Source of the DNA: Cycas panzhihuaensis
Lineage: Eukaryota > Cycadophyta
DNA: 64,000 nt
Direction of reading: 5' to 3'
Assembly (NCBI GenBank): GCA_023213395.1
Contig: CM041465.1
Coordinates: 168,213,741-168,277,740, forward strand
Part shown: in pieces, positions 10,510-22,270 of the stretch
Numbering within the stretch: position 1 is the first letter of the stretch
How the letters are laid out: every line of letters starts with the position of its first letter
The notes under the pieces: generated by a model
Told to the model about the DNA's origin: nothing
Database searches by the model: none
What the model saw: only the letters and a program-made list of their open reading frames with translations
Program-made: the position numbers and the translations under genes

Positions 10510-11259
10510 CTTCGTCATCACCTCATTTGCGTTCTGAAATGAACCTAAACTACCATCTTAAGCTTATTCCCATTCCTCCTAGCCACAGGCGGAATGATGG
10601 CTTAGGATGGCCTTCTCGTTTCTTTTTTGGTTCCTCCCACGGAACCCTTGTTCCCTTCCTCTTGGGAACCTTGTCCTCCTATTTGGGCATCCCCCAGTTA
10701 GAATGGCATTTCAGAGTGCTGTCACTCCCATCCTATTTGGTATTTCCTTTGCATATCCTGCTATGCTCCTATGTAGGCATACGTATCACCCTATTTCCTA
10801 GCCCCACATATGTCCATCGCCTCCACTGATGGCGATCGTGTATGCTCTTGTTAAGAACATGGTCCCACATGAAAGGAAATATGCATAACTTAAACAAATA
10901 TCATAACACAAAATTCCTACAATAATCAGCTCAAAGTGCAATCATACGTATCCTTGTGCATCTGTGCACCCTTATATGTATACATAAATGTATAAACAAA
11001 ACATACATATCATCCATCACATGTTATGATACAAATCATCATACACCAATTGGGGTACCAATCACCCCATCTATATACATAAAAAAATAATCATGTGTCA
11101 TATCATACAAATGGTATGGTACATCATCTGTGGGAAGCTGGTGTCCTTGCAGGGAGGGTACAAACATGTGACTACATATGGTGACTCCCTAGAGGTTTAT
11201 TCTTTCCCCTAGCTAAAACAAAACTCCTATACAAGATTACTCTACTCCGCCCACAGGGC
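10510..11259. other. Noncoding spacer between integrase tail and antisense ORF (element 1)
   Basis: No supported coding sequence. Aligns in reverse complement with 18721-19453 of element 2, including the block around 'CATATCCTGCTATGCTCC' and an AT-rich stretch at 10860-11110. Short ORFs here are not conserved. Confidence 0.6.
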
Positions 11260-12054
11260 ATCATCTCCTAGTCGATGTGATCCCTCTCCTGGGGACCACA
11301 TCCCTTCAAATCTCCTCCTTGGCCTCTGTGAGCCTCCTGCTTTGCTCTCCTCATCTCGTCATCTCCTCGGGGCCGTCGCCATTGTGTGGGTCTGTGTCCT
11401 ACTCCGCGCTAACCTCGATGCCACCTCATCTATCAGTCGATCGTATTGGGCCTGGATATGATCCTGCTCCATCTCCATGAGGTGGAGCCTCTCCTCCATC
11501 CCCCGAAGAAGCTCCTCCATCACTGCTAGCCAGATATGGCTCCCCATATCCCCTCTGGCTCCTCCTTGAGCCTCAAACGCCTGTACCCGACTCTATAGAG
11601 CATCCCTCTTAGCTCGAGTGGTATCCAGCTCTGCCTGCTATCATCCTGCATGTACCTCATGCTCTTGGGACTCTGCTACCTATATGTCTGTCGTCCTTAT
11701 CAATGGGGCAAATGTTGCTGCGTAGCTGCCTACCGATCTAGGCTCATCACCCGCTTGGATGGGAGGCTGCCCCTCCACGTAGGCCCAAGAGAATATCTCT
11801 CAGACTACTACCTCTACCAGTCTCTTGATATCTGCTATACTTGCAAATCCAACATGTCACATATTAGTATATATCCATACGCATATCAAACCAAAAATTA
11901 AACTACATCTGGTAATCAAATGATGATAAGAGAACGTCATGTCTCACCTACTGTGGCTACCAGCTCCTCTACTCGGGCGACTGCCTCTATCTCGAGCACT
12001 CCACTGGCTGTAGATACCTCCTCTGCCACTGCCTTAGTGACTGGGGTATCCCTC
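11260..12054 (-). pseudogene. Antisense ORF of element 1, C-terminal half
   Basis: On the minus strand this part reads a charged, coiled-coil-like tail (EELLRGMEERLHLMEMEQ near 11440-11520). It matches the plus strand of element 2 near 18500-18640 (EERRRLIEMEQDRIQ). It is the C-terminal half of the antisense ORF whose N-terminal PMD-like half lies at 31402-32530; element 2 inserted between them. Frameshifts and stops are present. The ORF runs against gag-pol. A coiled coil suggests self-association, but the role is unknown. Confidence 0.65.
12050..12054. other. Left target-site duplication of element 2 (CCCTC)
   Basis: CCCTC immediately before the LTR boundary at 12055. The identical CCCTC is at 31402-31406, immediately after the other boundary. 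A perfect 5-bp match supports one intact insertion event. Confidence 0.9.
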
Positions 12055-14818
12055 TGGATGTGTGTCTGCAGGATAATCACCTAGTTGAGTAGGAATAATG
12101 ATGATCAATAGCGGTATCAGGGGTGCAGATAAAAACCTACAAGCAAAGGGAGTACCACATAGGGCACCCTATGCACTAGAGCGCGAGTTCGGGACCTGTG
12201 GATGATACCCAACTACCTGAGAGTAGTTCCCTATCTCAAAAAGGAAGAGGGAAAGCAAGAGAGGTAGCCTGGATAGACTTAGGAGGAAAGTCTTCCCACC
12301 CTTGGATGGCTGGAAGGGGAGGAAAGGAATCCTCAAGGGCTTCCCTATGATAGAGGGAAATAAGCGAGAGCAAGGTAGGCAATAGCCTACGATGCAGCTA
12401 GGATCTTCTTAGTTACTTGACTAAGAAAATAGAGGCAAGAAGAGGAGAAGGAAGTGGGAGCGAACAACTAACCCAAAATCTCCCTTGATGATTTGAAAAA
12501 GGAATAATCAAAGGAAATGGGAATAGTATCACTTGCGCAAGCAAACAAAATCAAGTAGAAGTGAGCTAAAAGCGCGAGGGAAGGGTTTGTAAGCCAAGGA
12601 AAAGGAAAGGAGAAATCTCCTATAGGTCCCCTCCTATGTGGATGTGGTAGGCGATGTGTAAATGTACAAATATAGGTAAAAGATGTTATTTTCCTTTTCT
12701 CTTTTATGTGTGACCTATTTAACTAATGCATAGACGTCAACTAAAAGTGCGAAAAGGAAAGCAAGGAAAAAAGAGAGAAGTATGTACCTAGGAGGTGTAA
12801 CGGCTGATGGAAGGCCTCACCCACATGCCACACATGTCCTCACTAAGCCCATGGATGATGGAAGGGCTTCTTTACCTTCCCCTTGCGAAAGGAAAGTGAA
12901 AGGAAATGAATGAAAGCAAAGAGCAAAACAAAGAACCTTACCTAGATTTGAACGCTTCACACCTTTGCAAGAGCATCGTGGCAACCTGCACATGCACAAA
13001 CCTATCCCTTCCAAGAAGGGGATGCAAGAGACAATGTATATATATGCAAGTATATATACGTGCTATTAACATTAGAATGTTAGAGAAAGACAACTGCTGC
13101 AATAAACTCTAAAAACCCTCTCTCAAACAAGGCTAGACATCAAGCAAAATGGCCTAAGAGAAGCCTTAGGATGGTTAACCCTCCACTAAAATCTCTACAT
13201 GACTCATAAACACAGCAAGTTAGCAGGTAAAAGTCACTAAGGACAGCCAAGAGATACCAAGGAAAGAGCAACGAGGTGTTGGGAAATAAGCGGGATGTGA
13301 AGTTACTATGGGCAACAATCAGATGCCCTAACCCTTGCTAATGAGAACAAGGGGTACCCAACAACACGGGGGACTCTACGAGGGCCCAAACAAGAGGCGA
13401 GCAGGCCTAGAATTAGTGCAGCAAGTGGATGCATATGCTGATAATCCAGCGCTGGCTTAGTGCTCAATCTCTCCTAATAATCTCAAGAAGAACATGGAAT
13501 GAGAGAAGAGAAGGTGGGAAGGGATTACCCTTGGAGAGAAGGACTGAAAGGGGGCTGCCCCACCTTACTCTCCTCACCCAACCCTGGGACTCTTCTCTCA
13601 TTGTTCTCTTGAAGAAAATTAGTAGAGGGAAGGTGGAGCCAAGAAGCAACAAATCAAATACTGTGGAGAGACAACTTTTCAACAGTGAAAACTGAAAGAA
13701 ACAGGTAAATAAAGTAAGAAATGGGTCCAAATAAGGAGTAACTCACCAAAAAAATAGAAGAAAAGAGTTGGTAAGACCTATTGGGCAGATGTATAATAGA
13801 TATGGGCTTGCTAACAATAAGAAGGAGGGCCCCTGCAGGGGTTTGTAAGAGGCAAATCTAACAAATAGCTGAAAGGAGCACTGCTGGGCGAGTTGTGGAA
13901 GAATCAGCACCAAAAATGCTTGATGAAACTTGGAAAGAGGCCTCCCACTATGGAAGTAAAGAGTTGCAGGCAAGTCCTAGCCTGAGGCTACAGGAAACAT
14001 AGGCCTACAGAAACACATGTGGAAGAGGGAGCAGGAGAGCAGAAGTTGTAGTAGAAAAATAGTTGTCTTGAGAGAAAAAAATAACCTAAGAGACCCTTAA
14101 AATGATGAGGGTTTGAATACTTATACCCATCCTAGCCCTAAGAGGATGAATAGAGCACGAATAGGGCTGAGATGGATGTGAGGACACATGGTAATTTCAC
14201 AGAAAAATTAAAAATTTCCATGGAAGTTCTTTTAAAGAAATAACTAATGATAGTCACACTGCGGCAAACTTTGCAGTACCGTGGAAAACTTCATGGTATC
14301 ACTAAGTTTACAGCGGTGCCAGACCAGAAGGCTATTATATTAGAATTATGGGTTATGGGAGCTTTGGGAGATGATTTGGCAGGCCTGGGAGGGGCTGGCC
14401 CTCCTGTCTAGGTGGCTGAGATAGTCTAGAAAGCACTTGGACAGAGGCAAGCAAACATCAATAAGCAAAGATCCCATAATGAGGTGTTAAGTACTCAAGG
14501 TCGGGGTATGAATGGATCATACAGACCAAAAAGGGAACTGAGGCAGTGTGGAAACAATGTAGAAGGTCATATAGTACCATGGGGATGCCTACCTTACAGA
14601 AAGGTAGGTCCCGTTGGGTCGTCATAGGCTCACAATACGACAGGCAGCATGAACAGGCAATAAATGCAAAGTAATCATGCAGATGAAGTAGGTTGTCATG
14701 TAATGAGGCAACACTTCTACCAACCTTTCCAACGAAAGAGTGCAAGTGAAAAGGGAGAAGCATACCTGAGCTTACCTGAGTCAATTTATCTGTATCCATT
14801 CCCAGTAGCCGAGAAACA
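12055..14818 (-). repeat. 3' LTR of element 2
   Basis: Minus-strand LTR running from TGTTTCTCGGC at 14818 to CACATCCA at 12055; 2,764 bases. It pairs with 28664-31401, differing by roughly 10% by eye, mostly transitions. A minus-strand TATA candidate (GGGTATAAG) lies near 14117-14126, with the U3 repeat block at about 14262-14305 upstream of it. The TA tract found in the element 1 LTRs is reduced here to a few repeats near 13035-13060. Confidence 0.93.
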
Positions 14819-15219
14819 CTGCCCCGTTGGCAGTAGAGCCTTGCCACTCGGAAGCATGGTGCGATGGTGAATGCTGGCAACACAACTGTTAGTAGCACAT
14901 GTGTATGTATATATATAAAAATCATGATCGTAATAGGAGTCAAGGGTGTTGGCGAGTATCGTGGCAGAATGCATGGATATGAGGACAGGGGTGGAGACAA
15001 CATAGGGGTTGCCTATGTGCCACCTGGGAATCGACGAGAAGCTAAGAAGGATGAGGGAGTTGCCCCCATCACAAAAAGATGTAAAGAGATGTGCATGATA
15101 AAATCAAGTAAAAGAAATAAGTGAGCAAAAATAGTAGTCACCATAGTTTAACCTCATTAGCAGCTAGCTTTCAGAGGTACGAACAGATTGCAAGGTGATG
15201 CGCATGACGGCCTGAGACT

Positions 15220-16241
15220 TGAGTGACAGAGTGACCGAGCAAATCTCAGGGACGGTCAGCGAGAAGAGGAAGGCGACACTCAAGGATGAGGCAAACAAGA
15301 CTATCTACCTCAGCGTTGAGGGCTCGAGGAATGTGTCGGATGTCGACAGACTGGAAACAAGGTAAAAGAGTCTGGCGGTTGAAGCGAGGGCTCTCAAGTG
15401 AGGGCATCGCACCTGGTAAACCGGGGTGAGATGAGACACCACCACGTGGGAGTCACAAAGTAAAATGTTAGGTCCGTAATGAAAATGGAGTACATCAATG
15501 AGAGCTTCGATAATGGCCATGTACTCAGCTTCAGTATTTGTGGCCTCTAGGAGGAAGACCCTAGAGCGCAGGAGATCGTGTCTGGAAGAGCTACGAAGAA
15601 TCCAATCAACAGTAGAAGGTCCAGGATTACCGTGGCTTTCGCCGTCGGTAAAGATGAAGAGAGACATAGATGATGACAAAAAAGTCTCTGTGGAGAAAAT
15701 ATGCAGTAATATAAGAGTCAAAGCAAATAGAAGGCTTGAATGACAAGTAATAAATGGTCGTAAAAGGTAGGAGGACCTAGCAATGAGGCTACCCAAGGAT
15801 GAGAGTAGGCTTCTCGACCACTGGCTGAGAGTGGGCAGAAAAAGGGCATCCCGTGGTGCCAAAGGTTGCTTTAGAAAGCAAAGAATGACTTTGAGCAGAG
15901 GGAGCATTCCCTTTAGGAGCCCTAGGAGCAGGAACGAGCTACAAAAATGGGTCCGGGATGGCGAAACGAGCCAAACAAGTATAAACTCGGGCATGCACGA
16001 GAGCGATACGTAAAACAAGCCAAAAGGGCCCTATGAAAAAATGCATTGGCAGGGTGCCATAAATGCATCTACAAGAAAGAGCGAAATAAAGGCTATGGGA
16101 GCATAATGGGGGACAAGGCCAGAAGGCGAAGATGATTGGGAGTAAGAGATGATCCAAAGGGCTATCACGAGAGCAGAAATGGAGACAGTGCCCATCGGGG
16201 TCCCCACCTATATAAGGAAAATCAATGAAAATGGAATTCAT
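15220..16241 (-). pseudogene. Sense ORF with second (archaeal-type) RNase H, element 2
   Basis: Presumed to degrade RNA in RNA-DNA hybrids during reverse transcription. The ORF can start at 16241 (MNSIFIDFPYIG), a start conserved in element 1 at 33138. About 160 unrecognised, hydrophobic-rich residues precede the RNase H domain (about 15660-15220). Visible motifs: IFTDGESHGNPGPS, ATNTEAEY and LLCDS. The last catalytic segment (NAEVDSL) is present near 15310 but in another frame, so a frameshift lies just before it; a further one lies between 16241 and 16018. The DGxSxGNPGP signature is that of the additional RNase H known in Tat-lineage elements. Confidence 0.82.
16207..16217 (+). promoter_or_regulatory. 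Conserved internal TATA-like site (element 2)
   Basis: CCTATATAAGG, a strong plant-type TATA box on the plus strand (towards the antisense ORF) that also reads CCTTATATAGG on the minus strand. The same 11 bases occur in element 1 at 33162-33172 in reverse orientation, although the flanks have diverged. It lies inside the start of the second RNase H ORF. Promoter activity is inferred. Confidence 0.5.
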
Positions 16242-16654
16242 TTTCGTGGGCTCTTGAGCGAATCCAAAGTTATGCCCTTATGCAACGGAGTGCTACCCAA
16301 CTTTGGAGGCATGCTGAGGGAGATCGGATCATCGGATCAGAGCGAGAGGATAGCCGTCAGGACCACAGAGACGAGATGATGAGTGCGAGGCCAGATCCAG
16401 TGAGTGGATCTTGGAAAACCCACCCCATCTCGTGATTTCAAGTTTACTGCTTTTTGTAGTTTTTTGTATAAGTTTTAGGTCCCATAAGGGTGGAGAAAGG
16501 CCCCTTGGAGTCTGAATTAGACCCAAAAAGAGGCAGGACTGGGGCATTAGGCAACCCTAGTCCCAGTGGGCCCTACTGGGCCCACCCCAGAAGAATTTTT
16601 TTAAAGTTTTGAGTAGGAAAACTCCCCCTTTGAGAGGGGTACCATTCGCACCAC

Positions 16655-16684
16655 GGCAAAGATCACGGTGTCGCGATCTTTGCC
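16655..16684. repeat. Perfect 10-bp inverted repeat upstream of the antisense ORF
   Basis: GGCAAAGATC (16655-16664), a 10-base loop, then GATCTTTGCC (16675-16684). A slightly decayed copy lies at 32697-32725 in element 1. It would form a hairpin in an antisense transcript leader or act as a dyad binding site. Confidence 0.7.
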
Positions 16685-16712
16685 ATGGGGCCCTGATCAC
16701 CACAGGACCCGG

Positions 16713-16742
16713 GCCAAACTCTGCGATACTATGAAGTTTGGC
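16713..16742. repeat. Second inverted repeat, related to the U3 repeat
   Basis: GCCAAACT (16713-16720) and AGTTTGGC (16735-16742) are perfect 8-bp arms. The loop and right arm contain TACTATGAAGTTT, also present in the U3 repeat of LTR 34554-37388 (35075-35087). The element 1 counterpart is at 32640-32667. Confidence 0.6.
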
Positions 16743-16872
16743 ACGATGTAAAGGTAGAACTTGCAGAAAAAATGAGATGGGGGCCCTAGGGCCCCAAATC
16801 TTGACCAGATGAGGTTGAGAAATAACCTAGAGGATGAGAGATGAGTGTAAGCTTGAATCTGACTGGTTTCGT

Positions 16873-18720
16873 AATGTTTGCAGGCTGTGATCATGGTGGA
16901 GAATCACGAGAACATAGGCATAGCTATGTTGAGCTTTATAGAGATGATGACTAGGGAGGACAAGGGAGTCCTACGAAGATGTGGCCTACTGAAGGTCATG
17001 AGGACACCTCAGTATATGTTAGACTAGAGGCTGTTGATTGATATCATATCACATTAGGACCAAAGAAGGTACGTCTTCCACCTACCCCAGGGTGGGAGAC
17101 GTAATAGTGACACTGGGAGACATCAGGAGGATACTGGGGGTACCAGTGACTGGGAGGTTGGTGGCAATAGGAGCGCTACCTAGTAATGAGGTAGCACACA
17201 AAGAGGCAGCAACATTCTTTACAGGCTCAGAAAGATGGGAGAGGTGAGGGGTTCCTCTCTAAACTATGGTCATGTTAGGGATTCCTCGAGTGAGGAAATT
17301 GATCACATTATGCATTCTGTTCCAGATTTCCCAAAAATAGAACTATAGAGGCATCCCAAGAGGATGGATGGATGTGGTGCACTAGTGGGAGGTAGGCGAG
17401 AGGATGGATTAGGCCACCCTAATAGTGGCAAACCTCATCACATAGCTAGACGCTATTAGGATAACAAGCATGGGAGGATTGTCATATAACACACTATTAC
17501 AGTGTTGGTTTTTTGACCACTTTGGAGCAAAGGGCAAGCGGGGAACCACATCCTATCGCAGAGTGGGCCCTGATGGTTCACAGATGGTAGACTAGGCTGA
17601 GAGGGACAGAGGACCAAGCTCATATCCGATGCTCAGTGGAGGCTACATCACTAGACCTCCTTACCATGACGAACTATATAGTAGATCTATACAGGGCAGT
17701 GAGGTGGGATAGCGATGATAAGGCAAGAGGAGCAGGGGTGCCCCCAGGAGATGATGAGGGCAGAGATGGAGGTGATGGGGCCGGCTCATCATGACCTATA
17801 GGAAAGGTAGTTCCATCAGGGACAATAGGTGGAGGAGCAGGGCCATTTGGGACTGCTAGCGGAGAGGCAGGCCCATCATGAGCTAGAGAGGCGAGAGGCC
17901 CAATGACCCAGGCTTGGAGGCTACGGATTGTCAGGAGATCCAGAGAGGCGGCAGTAGCGCTAGCCGCAGAGAGGAGAGAGGCTCCAGGAGCTGAGGCCAT
18001 AGTAGAGGAGATACTAGAGGAGGAGGTATCAACAGTTGGCAGAGTACTAGAGGGGGAGGCAGTCGCCTGTGTCGAGGAGCCGACAGCCGCACAGGTAAGA
18101 CATGACCATTTCCTGTCATCATTTGATTACTAGATACATATGTAGTGATTTTGGTTTGACATCCATATTGACATGGACTGATACGTGGCATGCTAGATTG
18201 CAGGTATGGTGGATATGTAGAGGCTAGTAGAGGCAGTAGTCTGAGAGATATTCCCTTGGGCCTACACAGAGGGATGGCCTCCCATTCAGGCAGGAGATGA
18301 GCCCAGAGCGATAGGCGGTCATATGGCAGCATTCGCCCCATTGATATAGGCAAGAGATACATGGGAGGCAGAGTCTCAGGAGCACGAGGCATGTGTGAGA
18401 TGGTCGCAGGCTGAGATAGATGCCATCTGAGCCGAGAGGGACACCCTACAGGCGCGAGTGCAGGTACTGTTCGCTTAGGGAGGAATTAGAGGGGATATGG
18501 GGAGCCATATATGGGTGATAGTGCTGGAGGAGAGACTCTAGAGGATGGAGGAGAGGCGCCGCCTCATAGAGATGGAGCAGGATCGTATCCAGGTGCGATA
18601 CGATCGACTGGTAGAGGACATGGTATCGAGGTCGGCATGGAGCAAGACGTAAACTCACACAGTAGTGATGACTCCAAGGAGGCCACGAGACGAGGGGAGT
18701 GAGGCAAGGAGCTCGCAAAG
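16873..18720 (+). pseudogene. Antisense ORF of element 2 with plant-mobile-domain-like N-terminus
   Basis: Runs against gag-pol. In conceptual pieces it contains FHLPQ-like text, then GDVIVTLGDIRRILGVPVTG (near 17098-17157), which resembles the plant mobile domain (PF10536) block 'VTxxDVxxLLGLPVxG'. A later block near 17390-17520 has DAIRITS-MGGLSYNTLLQCWFFDHFG, similar to the PMD 'IGGxLLLLQLWAWE' segment. A Gly/Pro/Ala-rich linker (about 17720-17900) and a charged, coiled-coil-like tail (18500-18650) follow. Several stops and frameshifts are present. Extra antisense ORFs between pol and the 3' LTR are known for plant Ty3-gypsy elements. The PMD assignment is by pattern only. Confidence 0.65.
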
Positions 18721-19453
18721 ACTCAGGGGGGAGTCTCAGAGGGATGTGGTCCCCAGGAGAGGGATCACATCAACCAAGGGATGATGCCCTAGGAGCAAGG
18801 TAGCAGTAGGATAGGACACATGTATTTTGCTTGGACAAGGGAAAGCACGGGCCTCCAGGGGGTTACCATATATATAGTCACACGATTGTACCCCCCCTGC
18901 AAGGACACCAGCTTCCCACAGAGGATGTATCACGCTATATGTATGACATGACACATGATTTAGATGTATATATATGGACGGGGTGATTGATACCCCATAT
19001 TGATATGTAATGATGTGTATATTTTGTTTGGTGAATGATATATATGGTTGCATTTTGTTATGATATTTGTTTAGGATGCACGTATTTCCTTTCATGCAGA
19101 GCCATATACCTAACAGGAGCACACATGACCACCATGAGTAGAGGTGATAGACATATGTGGGGTTAGGAAATAAGGTGACATGTACGTCCACGTGGGAGCA
19201 TAGCAGGATATGCAAAAGAAATACCAAGCAAGAGAGGAGTGACAATACTCCAGAGCATCATCCTAATTAGGGGATGCCTAAATAGGAGGACAAGGTCCCA
19301 AGGAAAATGGGAACAAGGGTTCCGTGGGAGGAACTAGAAGGAGATAAAAGAAGCCATCCTAAGTTGTCATTCCACCTATAGCTAGGGGAATGGGAACAAA
19401 CTTAAGATGGTAGTTTAAGTTAATTTTGGAGCATGGGTGAGGTGACGACAGGG
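18721..19453. other. Noncoding spacer between antisense ORF and integrase end (element 2)
   Basis: No conserved coding sequence. Aligns with 10510-11259 of element 1 in reverse complement. It contains AT-rich stretches (18950-19070) and may hold the 3' ends of both convergent reading frames. Confidence 0.6.
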
Positions 19454-20600
19454 TCACGAGTAAAATTTCTTAAGGAATTTTTCGTCAACGACTTTCTCAA
19501 ATTTAAGACCATCTAAGGTGGTAATCCGATAAGCTCTATTACTGAGGCTTTCGATAATGACAAAGTGGCCAAACCATCTGGGCTTGAATTTGGCCAAGCA
19601 ATCATGAAGATACTCCAATTTGAGGATGTGGTCCCCAAGAAATAAAGGACAAGAATGAAGACATTTATTGTAGGTCCTTTGTGAGCGGGCTTTGGATGCT
19701 AGGTTAGCCTAGTAGATGGCTAAGCGTCTCTCATCCAAAGCTTCAAGGTTAAGGAGGCGAGCCTGGTGGGTCGACTTCTCATCGACGAGACCTCGAAGAG
19801 AAACACGCAAGGAAGGAATCTCCACTTCCAACGGGAGCACCGCCATGATACCGTAAACCAGCGAGAACGGGGTGATTCCCGTGGTAGAATGGACAGAGGT
19901 GTGGTAAGCCCATAAAGTGGAAGGGAGTTGAAGGTGCCAGTCTCTTTGAGCATGAGCAATAGTTTTCTTTAGAATATTAACAAGAGTCTTATTGAATGAC
20001 TCCACTTGTCCATTTGCCTAAGGGTAGTAAGGAGAGGAAGTTTTGTGACAAATTTTAAACTTCTCGCAAAGCTCATCCATCTCCTTGTTGTAAAAGGAGG
20101 TTCCATTATCAGTAATTAGGACATCAAGAATCCCAAAACAACAAATGATATGCTGTTAAATAAAGGTAACTATCATCTTACCAGGGGTAGTGACTAGAGG
20201 GATGGCCTCCGCCCATTTGGTGAAGTATTTCGTAGTAGTCAAGATAAACTTGTGCTGCAATAAGGAGGGTGGGGAGATAGCCCCGATGAGGTCTAGACCC
20301 CACTGAGCAAAAGGCCATGGAGATATGATAGAGTGAAGGGCCTCAGAAGGCACATAGGAGATGTTGGCATGTTCTTGACATCGCCGACATCTCAGGGCAA
20401 AAGCATGGGCATCCTTGAAGAGGGACGGTCAATAGTAACCCATATGAAGGATCCTCTAGGCCATGGACTGGCCCCCAAAGTGACCCCCACAAATGCCATG
20501 GTGGCATTCACGGAGTATTTGGTCAGCTTCATCGACAGTGACATAGCAGAGGAGGATCCCATCGAAGGACCTCTTCTACAATACTTCGTCCATGAGGAAG
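19454..20600 (-). pseudogene. pol: Integrase of element 2
   Basis: Inserts the cDNA into the host genome. The HHCC zinc-binding module is readable (HHGICGGH near 20490-20512, CRRCQEH near 20370-20395). The catalytic D-D-E triad appears as QWGLDLIG (about 20300), LITDNGTSF (about 20115) and GQVESFNKT (about 20000). The C-terminal part (19709-19454) has the GPF-like WFGHFVIIES segment and ends KKFYS-stop at 19454-19456. The frame is the same as for RT. Stops include TAG in 'AIY-stop-ANL' (CAG in element 1), consistent with C-to-T decay. This supplies the domain deleted from element 1. Confidence 0.9.
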
Positions 20601-22270
20601 TATTGCCTAGCAGAAGTCTAGATACGAGATCTAACTTTACTACTAGCATCAGGGCAGTATTGTTGTTGCGTGAGATACCATACAATGTCGCCATACCACT
20701 CATTGTCGATGAGTGGATGGGAAGAGACATCCTGAATAGTCAAGATGGACTCATTAGGAAGGGAATCGTCAACAAGGGTATCGAGCGAGTTAGGAATAGG
20801 GGCGTCTGCAAGTTGCTCAACCACTACCATTCCTTTCTTTAATTTCTGGCTAATGATATGAAGGTCGAACTCTTGAAGTAGGATAGCCCAATGACCGACC
20901 CTACCTATCAAGTCTGAACGAGTAAGTAAATATCACAAGGGATCAGACTAGACGATCACCTTGGTGTTATTGCCAAGCAAGTAATGTCTAAACTTCTTAG
21001 TCGCATGGACCAAGGAGAGACATTCCTTCTCAGTCAGAGAGTAGTTAAGTTCAGCAGCCACGAGGGTACGACTGATGAAGTAAATGACTCTCTCGACTCC
21101 TGAGTCATCCTCCTAAGCCAACATAGCACCCAGGGACTCGTCAGTCACTGAAGTATAAAGAATGAAGGGCCTATCAAAACAAGGGGACGCCAATGTAGGA
21201 GCAGAAGCGAGGGCTTCTTTGAGTCCTTCAAAGGTTTGTTGGACCTTATCAGACCAAACGAATGAGGCTCCCTTCTTCAATAGGTTCGTTAAGGGTTTAG
21301 CGCTTACGGTAAAGTCTATCAGGAAGTGCCTGAGGAAACTAAGCCTACTTAGGAACGACTTGATCTGTCGTTGGGTCCTAGGAGGCGGCATATCAAGGAT
21401 TGCCTTGACCTTGTTAGGGTCAATCTGGATTCCTTGCTTTGACACAAGAAATCTAAAGAGTTTACCCGAAGTGACGATAAACACACACTTGAGTGGGTTT
21501 AGGCTTACATGATACTTGCGGCATCGAGAGAAGATGGCTCACAAGTCGGAGGGATGATGGGCCCTGACACGTGAGAGACCCATCATGTCATCTATAAAGA
21601 CCTCTAATGTGTTGTCGATGAGGTCATGGAAGATGAAATGCATCGCTCTTTGATAAGTAGTGCCTACATTTTTAAGACCGAAGGGAATTACCTTATAGGC
21701 AAAGGTACCCCATGGGGTGGTGAAGGCCATCTTGTGGTGGTCTTCAGGTGATATCTGGATCTGATTATAGCCAGAGAAGCCGTCCATCAAGGACATAACT
21801 TTGAATCTAGTGGTTCAATCAATGATTTGATTGATAAAGAGGAGTGGAAAATTGTCCTTAGGAAAAGCATTGTTAATATCACCAAAATCGATGCATATTT
21901 AGATGGTCCTATTCTTTTTAGCAATGGGAATAATGTTGGATACCCACTCAGGATAATCGATAGATGTAATAAGTCCAGTATCCAAAAGCTTCTCGACCTC
22001 TATCTTAACAACAGCCGAGAGCTTAGGGTGAAGAGGACACTGCTTCTGGCACATGGGACGGGCACCAGGAATGGTAGTGATATTATGAGTAACAATGGAG
22101 AGGTCAATTCCCTTCATGTCAGAATAATCCCATGCAAAGACATCCCGAAACTCCTAAAACAAAAGGGAATATTCTCTTGCTTTATTAGGAGAGCATTCCA
22201 TTCCTACCTTAATGACCTTACTAGGGGCTAAGACTATGTCCTGGGTCAGCCCATGCACATGGCATTCCCC
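20601..22270 (-). pseudogene. pol: Reverse transcriptase and canonical RNase H of element 2
   Basis: RT runs from about 22160 (EFRDVFAW) through MSLMDGFSGYNQIQ (21796) to FIDDMMG near 21580-21605, the YxDD box, then LVSKQGIQIDPNKV (near 21430) in the connection region. The RNase H domain follows (about 21190-20740) with LTEKECLSLVHATKKFRHYL. Its first catalytic position reads LYTSVTDESLG: Ser stands where Ty3-type RNase H has Asp (at 21149-21151). Stops are scattered, including a TGA at 'IID-stop-T' shared with element 1. The RT-to-integrase part is in one frame. Confidence 0.9.

Noticed and set aside
16873-18720. Antisense ORF as a captured host gene with introns
   Set aside because: No splice pattern is needed to connect the blocks; breaks look like point stops and small indels, and the same order appears in both copies.
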